33,185 nucleotides of DNA from an uncultured Bacteroidales bacterium. Its GTDB lineage: Bacteria; Bacteroidota; Bacteroidia; Bacteroidales; Bacteroidaceae. A program made the translations under genes and the position numbers. Each line of letters starts with the position of its first letter. The stretch's first letter is position 1. Below the pieces are notes generated by a model that worked only from the letters and a program-made list of their open reading frames with translations, was not told where the DNA came from and did not search any database. Below are positions 26,293-33,185 of this stretch, piece after piece. The stretch covers positions 1 to 33,185 of the forward strand of contig CACWIN010000017.1 in assembly GCA_902760965.1 (NCBI GenBank), read 5' to 3'.

Positions 26293-26958
26293 TTATTTGC
26301 GTTTTTCAAGAACCTGGTCAATCATTCCGTACTCCTTAGCCTCCTGTGCCGTCATCCAGTAGTCACGGTCGCTGTCGGCCCACACCTTGTCAAACGGAGT
26401 GTGTGAGTGTTCCGAAATGATTGTGTACAGTTCTTTCTTTAATTTCTGAATCTCACGGGCAGTAATCTCAATGTCACTTGCCTGTCCCTGCACTCCGCCC
26501 AGAGGCTGATGTATCATAACCCTGCTGTGGGGCAGAGCCGAACGTTTGCCCTCCTGGCCAGATACCAGCAGCACGGCAGCCATACTGGCAGCCATACCGG
26601 TACATATGGTGGCAACGGGACTTGAAATGAACTGCATTGTATCATAAATTCCCAAACCGGCAGTCACGCTGCCGCCGGGGGAATTCAGATAAATTGAGAT
26701 ATCCTTTGATGAATCCACCGAGTCCAGATATAGTAACTGGGCCTGGATGGTATTGGCCGTGTAATCATTGATTTCCGTACCCAGGAATATGATGCGGTCC
26801 ATCATAAGGCGTGAAAACACATCCATCTGGGTCACGTTCAACTGACGCTCCTCAAGGATATACGGGTTCAGATACTGGGATTCTGCCTTTATGACATCAT
26901 CCAATGTCTGGCTGTTCATACCAAGATGGCGGACAGCGAATTTACGGAAATCGTCCAT
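26293..26958 (-). CDS. clpP: ATP-dependent Clp protease proteolytic subunit ClpP
   Basis: Serine protease forming the barrel that degrades ClpX-delivered substrates. 221 residues. Catalytic triad Ser125 (GMAASMAA), His150 (VMIHQPLGG) and Asp199 (DRDYWM); N-terminal tail [30 protein letters not shown] is typical, as is [19 protein letters not shown]. The family normally has an N-terminal propeptide or short tail before the catalytic region, consistent with about 20-30 extra residues here. 6 bp after tig and 12 bp before clpX. Confidence 0.97.
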   Translation of the reverse strand: MDDFRKFAVRHLGMNSQTLDDVIKAESQYLNPYILEERQLNVTQMDVFSRLMMDRIIFLGTEINDYTANTIQAQLLYLDSVDSSKDISIYLNSPGGSVTAGLGIYDTMQFISSPVATICTGMAASMAAVLLVSGQEGKRSALPHSRVMIHQPLGGVQGQASDIEITAREIQKLKKELYTIISEHSHTPFDKVWADSDRDYWMTAQEAKEYGMIDQVLEKRK

Positions 26959-26964
26959 AGCTTA

Positions 26965-28314
26965 TTATTTATTAAAGAGCTTGTTGAATTCGTCAACGGT
27001 AACCTTCTTGTTCTTGAGTTTTACCTCTTTCTTTACGGCAGCGGTAAGCTTTGACTCTATGGCGCGGTTTACAAGACCGTCAACTGTCTCACGCTTTTTG
27101 AGCATCTCCTTTGAATAGTTGTCAAGCAGCTCATCAGGGATGTTCATCATGCCGTACTGGGCAAACTGGGCGCGTGTTGCCTCGCGGGCCATTGCCTTGA
27201 TATCGGCCTCCTCAACCTTGATGCTGTACTTTTCGACCAGCTTTTCCTGTATAAGGTGCCATGTAAGCTCCTCAAGGCTGCGCTGGAATGTAGCGTCATC
27301 CTGCTCGGCATCGGGCTTGTTGGCCTTCATGATACGCTTGAGCAGATCTTCGGCATATTCAAGTTTGCCAACCTTCTCCATCATGTATGAACGCAGGTCA
27401 AGCAGGAACTTGTAGTCGCTGTCAGGTACAAAGCTCTGAGCCAGTGACTCCTGAACCTTGGCGCGGAAACCGGCCTCGTCCTTAACGGCATCCTTGCCGA
27501 ATACGCGGTCAAATACCTCCTGGTTGAGCTCGCTCTCTACAAAACGGGTAATATCCTGGATGGTAAGTGAGAAATCGGCATCAATGCCCTCTACCTCCTC
27601 CTTCTTCTTGTTCAGGAGTGAAGATATCTCTATTGCGTTGCCCTCGTAAGCCTTTGAGGGGTTGAACTTGATAACGTCACCCTTCTTGGCCTTGGCAAAA
27701 AGCTTCTTTTGAGCGGCAGCCTTGATATACTCAGGCATCAGGGTAGCGCCCTCTACAACTATACCGCCTTCCTTGGCTGTGCCGTCGGCGTTCAGCTCAA
27801 CGAGCTGACCTTTTACTACGTCCTTGTCCTGATAGCTGTCAACCTGCTCGTAATGACCGTTCTGCTGGGTGTAAGCCTTTACCTGGTTGTCAACCATCTC
27901 ATCGGTCACCTTTATTTCATAGTATGTAATGGCATCGTCCTTACCAATCTCAGCGTTGAACTGGGGAGCAAGAGCAATGTCAAAATAGAATGTCTGATTG
28001 TCATCATCCAGGCTCATTCCGGCCTCCTTCTCCTCGTTGGGAAGCGGCTCGCCAAGCATGTCTATCTTGTTATCCTTAATATAGCTGAATACCTTGTCCT
28101 GAAGCAGTTTGTTAATCTCGTCGGCCTTGATTGACTTGCCGTACATTTTCTGAACCAGGCTCATGGGAACCATACCCGGACGGAAGCCCGGCATCTGAAC
28201 CTTTTTCTTGGCATCTTTGAGCGCCTTGTCTACATTCTCCTGATAATCAGCCTTCTCCATGCTGACGGTAAGCAGGCCCTGTACCTTGCTTACATTCTCA
28301 AACTTTACGTTCAT
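26965..28314 (-). CDS. tig: Trigger factor
   Basis: Ribosome-bound chaperone that meets nascent chains. 449 residues, near the usual 430-450. The N-terminal ribosome-binding domain carries the signature GFRPGMVP at 43-50 (family GFRxGxxP). The middle (about 150-250) stands where the FKBP-type PPIase domain normally is, but the FKBP hallmarks look eroded, as in other Bacteroidetes. The C-terminal helical arms (about 260-449) have IQDITRFVESELNQEVFDRVFG and IKAMAREATRAQFAQYGM. First gene of tig-clpP-clpX, with a TAATTTTG box about 45 bp upstream, divergent from lptB. Confidence 0.93.
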   Translation of the reverse strand: MNVKFENVSKVQGLLTVSMEKADYQENVDKALKDAKKKVQMPGFRPGMVPMSLVQKMYGKSIKADEINKLLQDKVFSYIKDNKIDMLGEPLPNEEKEAGMSLDDDNQTFYFDIALAPQFNAEIGKDDAITYYEIKVTDEMVDNQVKAYTQQNGHYEQVDSYQDKDVVKGQLVELNADGTAKEGGIVVEGATLMPEYIKAAAQKKLFAKAKKGDVIKFNPSKAYEGNAIEISSLLNKKKEEVEGIDADFSLTIQDITRFVESELNQEVFDRVFGKDAVKDEAGFRAKVQESLAQSFVPDSDYKFLLDLRSYMMEKVGKLEYAEDLLKRIMKANKPDAEQDDATFQRSLEELTWHLIQEKLVEKYSIKVEEADIKAMAREATRAQFAQYGMMNIPDELLDNYSKEMLKKRETVDGLVNRAIESKLTAAVKKEVKLKNKKVTVDEFNKLFNK

Positions 28315-28358
28315 TCTCTCTTTATAGTGATTGTTATTTCGCTTTTTTAATTAGGGTG

Positions 28359-28366
28359 CAAAATTA
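28359..28366 (-). promoter_or_regulatory. -7 box for tig-clpP-clpX
   Basis: Minus strand TAATTTTG, exact TAnnTTTG. A TTTC (28390-28387) 20 bp upstream is a one-mismatch -33 candidate. Leader about 40 nt. Confidence 0.5.
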
Positions 28367-28407
28367 GTTCAATTCCTGCAAACGGAGAAATAATTGGGAT
28401 TTTTTTG

Positions 28408-28415
28408 TACCTTTG
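28408..28415 (+). promoter_or_regulatory. -7 box for lptB
   Basis: TACCTTTG, exact TAnnTTTG. It ends 7 bp before the ATG at 28423, so the transcript would have almost no leader if that start is used, or about 40 nt if ATG 28459 is used. Confidence 0.55.
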
Positions 28416-28422
28416 CACTATT

Positions 28423-29199
28423 ATGGAAGAGATTCTAGAGCAAGCGCCAGACCACAAGATGGTTCTCAGGACAGAGAATCTTGTAAAACGCTACGGTAAG
28501 CGCACCGTGGTGAATCAGGTCTCGTTCGATGTAAAGCAGGGAGAAATTGTGGGACTGTTGGGACCTAACGGAGCCGGCAAGACCACATCATTCTATATGA
28601 CCACAGGTCTTATCACTCCTAACGAAGGTCATATATATCTGGACGAACAGGATATAACCAATTACCCCGTTTACAAGCGCGCCCGTGCAGGTGTAGGCTA
28701 CCTGGCTCAGGAGGCCAGCGTTTTCCGCAAGATGAGTGTTGAGGACAACATTGCCTCGGTACTGGAACTTACCGGAAAGCCCCTGGATTACCAGCGTGAA
28801 AAGCTTGAGAGCCTTATAGCCGAATTCCGTTTGCAAAAGGTACGCAAGAACCTGGGTGACCGTCTGTCTGGTGGTGAGCGCCGTCGTACCGAAATAGCCC
28901 GCTGCCTTGCCATTGAGCCTAAATTCATTATGCTCGATGAACCTTTTGCCGGCGTTGACCCCATAGCAGTTGAGGATATCCAGCAGATTGTCTGGAAACT
29001 CAAGGACCGCAACATAGGCATTCTCATAACAGACCATAACGTACATGAGACCCTCAGTATAACAGACCGCGCATATCTGCTTTTTGAGGGACGCATTCTG
29101 TTTCAGGGAACCCCCGAGGAGTTGGCCGACAACCCCATAGTAAGGGAAAAATACCTGAGTCAAAGCTTTGAGCTCAAAAAAAAGAATTTCCAAAAGTAG
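28423..29199 (+). CDS. lptB: LPS export ABC transporter ATP-binding protein LptB
   Basis: ATPase that powers LPS extraction from the inner membrane with LptFG. 258 residues from ATG 28423. Walker A GPNGAGKT (47-54), Q-loop [15 protein letters not shown], signature LSGGERRR, Walker [11 protein letters not shown] ([10 protein letters not shown]), H-loop [22 protein letters not shown] and [17 protein letters not shown] are typical of LptB. An internal ATG (28459, [13 protein letters not shown]) matches the usual LptB N-terminus better and is a serious alternative, since ATG 28423 would be nearly leaderless. lptF/lptG are not in the window. It is 1 bp before the M6 protease gene. Confidence 0.93.
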   Translation: MEEILEQAPDHKMVLRTENLVKRYGKRTVVNQVSFDVKQGEIVGLLGPNGAGKTTSFYMTTGLITPNEGHIYLDEQDITNYPVYKRARAGVGYLAQEASVFRKMSVEDNIASVLELTGKPLDYQREKLESLIAEFRLQKVRKNLGDRLSGGERRRTEIARCLAIEPKFIMLDEPFAGVDPIAVEDIQQIVWKLKDRNIGILITDHNVHETLSITDRAYLLFEGRILFQGTPEELADNPIVREKYLSQSFELKKKNFQK

Positions 29200-29200
29200 A

Positions 29201-30829
29201 ATGAAGGCTTTCAGACACATATTGGCTGTAATGGCTATTCTGTCTGTCTTTTCTTCAGGTTACGCCATTCAGGTCCGGAGAGTTCCCGGATCAATCTATT
29301 ATGATGCCCCTCCGGCCAGTCATGACAACCCGGTTCTTTGGACAGCCGGCCCCGTCCCTATGACCAAAGCCGCGCTCCCCGGAGCATATGCCACAAAAGA
29401 TGCCCTCAGGACAGGCACTCCCGAATGTCTGGTAGTCCTGGCCGACTTTAATGACAGGCATTTTACCACACAGGACACACTGGAACTAAGGAACTATTAC
29501 CACAGGTTTTTCAACGAGTCCGGCTTTACGCCCAATTACCCGTCCATCTATAAGGGGGGTTATCCTATTGGTCCGGCAACAGGCTGTGTAGCCGATTATT
29601 TCAGGGACCAGTCATACGGCAAGTATGCCCCCACATACAATGTTGTCGGCCCTATCCATGCTTCAAAAGGATACGCTTACTACGGCAAGAACGATGCAGG
29701 CACTCGTAAACTGGTCCGCGAGCTGTGCGATTCCCTGGTTGCCCGCAATATGGACCTTACCAAATACTCCAATAACGGAAACATAGACCAGTTCATCTTT
29801 ATTTATGCCGGTAAGGGCGAAAACTATGACGGTGCCGATGTAAACAACATTTTCCCGCAGTCCGATACCATCAGGAACTACAACGGATACAAATTCATTA
29901 CATACGCCTGCTCATGCGAACTGTTCTGGGACAGTGACACCATTATTGACGGCATAGCAAACATTTGTCACGAGATTTGCCACACCCTGGGCCTGCCCGA
30001 TTTTTACAACACAAACTATTCGGACAACGTAAGCACCCAGTCAATGGGTTACTGGAGTCTTATGGATTACGGGAATTATGAGAACCAGGGATTTACGCCG
30101 GTTGGTCTTACTGCTTTTGAAAAGTATTCCCTAGGATGGCTGGAACTTGAAGAGATTCTCTCCCCCGGTTATTACGCTTTAGCCGACATCAACCAGAAAC
30201 AGAACCCCGATGCAGGAATCCATACTGCCTACAGGATCAACACACCGCAGGAAGACTCGTTCGTTGTACTTGAGAACCACCTCCAAACCGGTTGGTACAA
30301 GTATCACGCAGCACAAGGTCTTATGGTCACCGTGGTCAGATATGACCGCAACTGCTGGACCGGGAAAAGCATAAACACCAGCACCGATGTTACCCAGAAA
30401 CGTTATCATCTGCTGCCAGCCGACAACAACTACAACCAGAACACAAACCAAGGAGACCTGTTTCCATATCAGAATGTTGACAGTATAACCACAAAAGGTC
30501 AGCCGGCACTTATGGTTTACAGATCCCAACCCCAATACTCCGTTTACAATATACGCAAGGAGGGCGCTACAGTATCTTTCTTTGCAGGTAAGGACAGGGT
30601 ATCAACCGTAAGTCACAGTTCGGCCCAGGATATATCAATTGACATCCAAGACGGTCAGTTGCTGGTCACAGCTCCTACAGGCACACCGTTAACCGTGCAT
30701 GACATATCGGGAAAGACAATACTTGAAACTCTGACTACCGAACCGGAGCAACACATCAATCTTCCCGGTCGCGGCATCTGGATCATCAAGTGCGGCAACA
30801 AGACCCGAAAAATTACTTTTGGCGAATAA
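29201..30829 (+). CDS. Secreted M6-family metalloprotease with C-terminal sorting-like domain
   Basis: 542 residues from ATG 29201, one base after the lptB stop. Signal peptide (1-22), N-terminal pro-like region (about 23-75), then an immune-inhibitor-A-type zinc protease: HEICH at 257-261 (Glu258 catalytic), GLPDFYN just after with a third ligand region around Asp267, and Met-turn SLMDYG at 286-291. Thr/Tyr-rich C-terminal sequence follows. The last about 70 residues ([25 protein letters not shown]...[16 protein letters not shown]) look like a short beta-sandwich of the type IX secretion C-terminal sorting (Por) kind. The substrate is unknown. Its 3' end overlaps the convergent der gene by 17 bp. 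The pairing with lptB is probably a matter of position rather than function. Confidence 0.85.
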   Translation: MKAFRHILAVMAILSVFSSGYAIQVRRVPGSIYYDAPPASHDNPVLWTAGPVPMTKAALPGAYATKDALRTGTPECLVVLADFNDRHFTTQDTLELRNYYHRFFNESGFTPNYPSIYKGGYPIGPATGCVADYFRDQSYGKYAPTYNVVGPIHASKGYAYYGKNDAGTRKLVRELCDSLVARNMDLTKYSNNGNIDQFIFIYAGKGENYDGADVNNIFPQSDTIRNYNGYKFITYACSCELFWDSDTIIDGIANICHEICHTLGLPDFYNTNYSDNVSTQSMGYWSLMDYGNYENQGFTPVGLTAFEKYSLGWLELEEILSPGYYALADINQKQNPDAGIHTAYRINTPQEDSFVVLENHLQTGWYKYHAAQGLMVTVVRYDRNCWTGKSINTSTDVTQKRYHLLPADNNYNQNTNQGDLFPYQNVDSITTKGQPALMVYRSQPQYSVYNIRKEGATVSFFAGKDRVSTVSHSSAQDISIDIQDGQLLVTAPTGTPLTVHDISGKTILETLTTEPEQHINLPGRGIWIIKCGNKTRKITFGE

Positions 30830-32126
30830 AAATATTGATGGGAGTACCGCTAAAGTCCCACTTTTCGCGAATCTTGTTCTCCAAAAAGCGCTTATAGGGA
30901 TCCTTAACGTACTGCGGCAGGTTTGCAAAGAATACAAACGAAGGTATTTGCGGACCCTGCAACTGGGTGCAGTATTTAATCTTGATATATTTTCCCTTGA
31001 TTGATGGTGGCGGATAGGCCTCGATCAAAGGCAGCATCTCGGCATTAAGCTTGCCGGTCGATACGTGGTTGGTCTTATGTTTGTACACATCCTTGGCACA
31101 TTCCAGCACCTTAAGTATGCGCTGCTTTTCAATGGCCGATGTAAACACAATGGGGAAATCCACAAACGGAGCCAGACGCGAACGTATGGCATCCTGATAG
31201 TTCTGCATCACCTTGGCCGAGCGGTCCTCAATCAGGTCCCACTTGTTGACGACCACCACAAGACCCTTCTGGTTCTTGATGATGAGTGATACTATATTCA
31301 TATCCTGGCTCTCAATACCGCGTGTAGCATCAAGCATCAGCACACATACATCACTGTTCTCGATGGCACGGATGGAACGCATCACGGAGTAGAACTCCAG
31401 ATCCTCCTCAACCTTGCTCTTTTTGCGTATGCCGGCGGTATCAACCAGATAAAAATCAAATCCAAATTTGGTATAACGGGTATAGACCGAGTCACGTGTG
31501 GTACCGGCAATATCGGTCACAATGTTGCGATCCTCACCAATAAAGGCGTTTACTATTGAGCTCTTACCTACATTAGGACGGCCCACAACCGCAAAACGGG
31601 GTATATCCTCATCGGTCTGGGAATCGGCCTCGGCAGGCAGCTTGCTTACAATCATGTCCAAAAGTTCACCTGTCCCGCTACCGTTTGCAGCCGAAATGCT
31701 TACGGGGTCACCCAGACCAAGGCTGTAAAATTCGGCGGCGGCATACTGCAGGTCAAAGGTATCCATTTTGTTGGTTACCAGTATGACCGGAGTCTTGGAG
31801 CGGCGCAGTATACCTGCAACCTCATCGTCCAGGTCCGTTACACCGTTCTTTATGTCAACCAGGAAAAGTATCAGGTCGGCCTCTTCGATGGCAATATTGA
31901 CCTGCTTGCGGATCTCCTCCTCAAACACATCGTCCGAGTTTACCACCCATCCGCCGGTATCAACTACCGAGAAAACGCGGGTTCCCCACTCGCACTTGCC
32001 GTACTGGCGGTCACGGGTAGTTCCGGCCACATCGTCAACAATAGCCTGACGGGTCTGTGTAAGTCGGTTAAAGAGTGTTGATTTGCCCACATTGGGACGG
32101 CCTACTATAGCTACCAGGTTGCTCAT
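30813..32126 (-). CDS. der: Ribosome-associated GTPase Der (EngA)
   Basis: Two-GTPase protein needed for late 50S ribosome assembly. 437 residues. First G domain with GRPNVGKS (9-16), [10 protein letters not shown] switch region and DTGGW (56-60), NKMD (119-122); second with GRPNVGKS (182-189), [19 protein letters not shown] and NKWD; then the KH-like C-terminal domain ending in [11 protein letters not shown]. Tandem EngA-type G domains are diagnostic. ATG 32126. The stop lies inside the M6 protease gene's tail. era is 18 bp upstream on the same strand. Confidence 0.97.
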   Translation of the reverse strand: MSNLVAIVGRPNVGKSTLFNRLTQTRQAIVDDVAGTTRDRQYGKCEWGTRVFSVVDTGGWVVNSDDVFEEEIRKQVNIAIEEADLILFLVDIKNGVTDLDDEVAGILRRSKTPVILVTNKMDTFDLQYAAAEFYSLGLGDPVSISAANGSGTGELLDMIVSKLPAEADSQTDEDIPRFAVVGRPNVGKSSIVNAFIGEDRNIVTDIAGTTRDSVYTRYTKFGFDFYLVDTAGIRKKSKVEEDLEFYSVMRSIRAIENSDVCVLMLDATRGIESQDMNIVSLIIKNQKGLVVVVNKWDLIEDRSAKVMQNYQDAIRSRLAPFVDFPIVFTSAIEKQRILKVLECAKDVYKHKTNHVSTGKLNAEMLPLIEAYPPPSIKGKYIKIKYCTQLQGPQIPSFVFFANLPQYVKDPYKRFLENKIREKWDFSGTPINIFIRQK

Positions 32127-32144
32127 GATTGTCAGATTTACATA

Positions 32145-33026
32145 TTATTCCTGTCCGTAACCAAAGTTGCGGAGTTCGCGGTCGGAACTGCGCCAGTCCT
32201 TATCGACCTTGACAAACAGCTCCATGAATATCTTTTTGCCAAAGAATTTTTCCAGATCCTTGCGAGCTTCAATTGCCACACGTTTAAGTGCCTGGCCCTC
32301 ATGTCCTATCAGGATTCCCTTTTGTGATTCACGCTCCACATAGATAACGGCGTTTATCACAATACGAGAGTGGTTCTCGCGGAACTGCTCCACCACCACC
32401 TCGACCGAGTATGGAATCTCCTTGTCATAATGGAGCAGAATCTTTTCACGGACAATCTCCGATACAAAAAAGCGGGCGGGCTTATCGGTCAGCTGGTCCT
32501 TGTCAAAATATGGCGGGCACTCGGGAATAAGTTCATTAACGCGCTTAAGCACGGTCTTTACTCCGAATGCTGTTGCTGCCGATATTGGAATTATCTCGGC
32601 ATTTGGCAGTTTTTCATGCCATGACTCCACCAGCTTTACCAGGTTTTCCTCATCGGTCAGGTCAATCTTGTTTATTATGACCAGCACCGGCACCTTCATT
32701 TTGGCTACCTTTTCCAGGAACTCGCTGTTCTTGTCGGCCTTTTCGACCACATCGGTCATGTAAAGCAACACATCGGCATCGACCAGAGCCGATTCCGAGA
32801 ATGCCAGCATTGACTCCTGCAGTTTGTAGTTGGGTTTGAGCACACCGGGGGTATCGGAGAACACAATCTGTGACTCCTCGGTATTTACAATACCCATTAT
32901 CCTGTGACGCGTGGTCTGCGCCTTGAACGTGGCAATGGATATATGCTCACCCACCAGCAGGTTCATCAGTGTTGACTTGCCTACGTTAGGGTTACCCACA
33001 ATGTTTACAAATCCGGCCTTATGCAT
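32145..33026 (-). CDS. era: GTPase Era
   Basis: Essential GTPase in 30S subunit maturation that binds 16S rRNA. 293 residues. G domain: GNPNVGKS (11-18), FKAQTTRHRIMGI, DTPGVLKP, NKIDL, SAATAFGV; then a C-terminal KH domain (about 200-293) with the GHEGQALKRVAIEARKDLEKFFGKKIFMELFVKV segment. The ATG at 33026 is used because it starts MHKAGFVNIVGNPNVGKS; a longer TTG start at 33053 would lie in the rpmF terminator. 18 bp before der, in the usual era-der order. Confidence 0.96.
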   Translation of the reverse strand: MHKAGFVNIVGNPNVGKSTLMNLLVGEHISIATFKAQTTRHRIMGIVNTEESQIVFSDTPGVLKPNYKLQESMLAFSESALVDADVLLYMTDVVEKADKNSEFLEKVAKMKVPVLVIINKIDLTDEENLVKLVESWHEKLPNAEIIPISAATAFGVKTVLKRVNELIPECPPYFDKDQLTDKPARFFVSEIVREKILLHYDKEIPYSVEVVVEQFRENHSRIVINAVIYVERESQKGILIGHEGQALKRVAIEARKDLEKFFGKKIFMELFVKVDKDWRSSDRELRNFGYGQE

Positions 33027-33051
33027 AGGAAATCCGTTTATGGTAAGAGTC

Positions 33052-33083
33052 AAAAAAAACGCATCTTAATGGGATGCGTTTTT
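33052..33083 (-). terminator. Intrinsic terminator of rpmF
   Basis: AAAAACGCATC (33055-33065) and GATGCGTTTTT (33073-33083), loop of 7, with a T-run on the minus strand after the stem. It separates rpmF from era and also terminates in the plus direction. Confidence 0.85.
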
Positions 33084-33093
33084 CGTTCTTGGT

Positions 33094-33185
33094 TTATTCA
33101 GCGGCTGCTTCCTTGACTACTGCCAACTTGCCTCTGTAATAACCGCACTCACCGCATACTGTGTGATAGACGTGCCATGCTCCGC
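33094..33185 (-). CDS. rpmF: 50S ribosomal protein L32 (5' end beyond window)
   Basis: Only the last 29 codons are present (GAWHVYHTVCGECGYYRGKL then AVVKEAAAE and a TAA stop). WHVYHTVC-G-xCGYYRGK is the C-terminal zinc-ribbon end of L32, with two of the metal-binding Cys (CGEC). Length and start cannot be judged. A strong terminator follows directly. Confidence 0.93.
   Translation of the reverse strand, partial: GAWHVYHTVCGECGYYRGKLAVVKEAAAE

Overview
This window looks like core-chromosome sequence from a member of the Bacteroidales (gut Bacteroides/Prevotella type). Three things point there. First, promoters fit the Bacteroidetes pattern (TTTG about 19-21 bp upstream of TAnnTTTG) and starts lack Shine-Dalgarno sequences. 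Second, several proteins are typical of the order: a secreted GH10 xylanase, a pseudouridine synthase with an RG/Q-rich tail, an OstA-like protein beside three SurA-like chaperones, and an M6 protease with a sorting-like C-terminus. Third, the gene order (tig-clpP-clpX, recQ-guaB-PPIases-ostA-mutL, era-der) is as remembered for Bacteroidales. Species cannot be named from sequence alone. No insertion sequence, prophage or CRISPR array was seen.

Layout. 1-1028 (-): 5' part of a secreted GH10 xylanase. 1136-2068 (+): a nucleoside-recognition/gate membrane protein, facing a purB-rluB-asnS run (-, 6354 to 2108) across a shared terminator. 6483-9229 (+): a two-transporter operon (MFS, then sodium symporter) whose stop overlaps that of an exonuclease gene (-). 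9869-11449 (+): a POT-family peptide transporter. 11519-12151 (-): an outer-membrane beta-barrel protein. 12152-12636: tRNA-Val(TAC) with an elaborate set of hairpins downstream. 12637-13629 (+): trpS. 13634-13741: heptanucleotide repeats between trpS and mutL.

From 24900 down to 13743 (-) runs a tight eight-gene block: recQ, guaB, three SurA/PpiC-type periplasmic proteins, an OstA-like protein, a small tail-anchored protein and mutL. Gaps are at most 16 bp, with two short overlaps. A consensus promoter with a perfect 20-bp palindrome at the expected transcription start lies in front of recQ, so DNA repair (RecQ, MutL), GMP synthesis (GuaB) and outer-membrane biogenesis may share one transcript. 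Next are clpX, clpP and tig (-), then divergently lptB and an M6-family metalloprotease (+). Finally come der and era (-), and the 3' end of rpmF (-) at the window edge.

Most of the window is housekeeping. The points that merit a second look are non-coding: the competing hairpins at the tRNA-Val 3' end, the recQ operator-like palindrome, and the heptad repeats. A few protein oddities are listed as well. No clear new multi-gene system was found.
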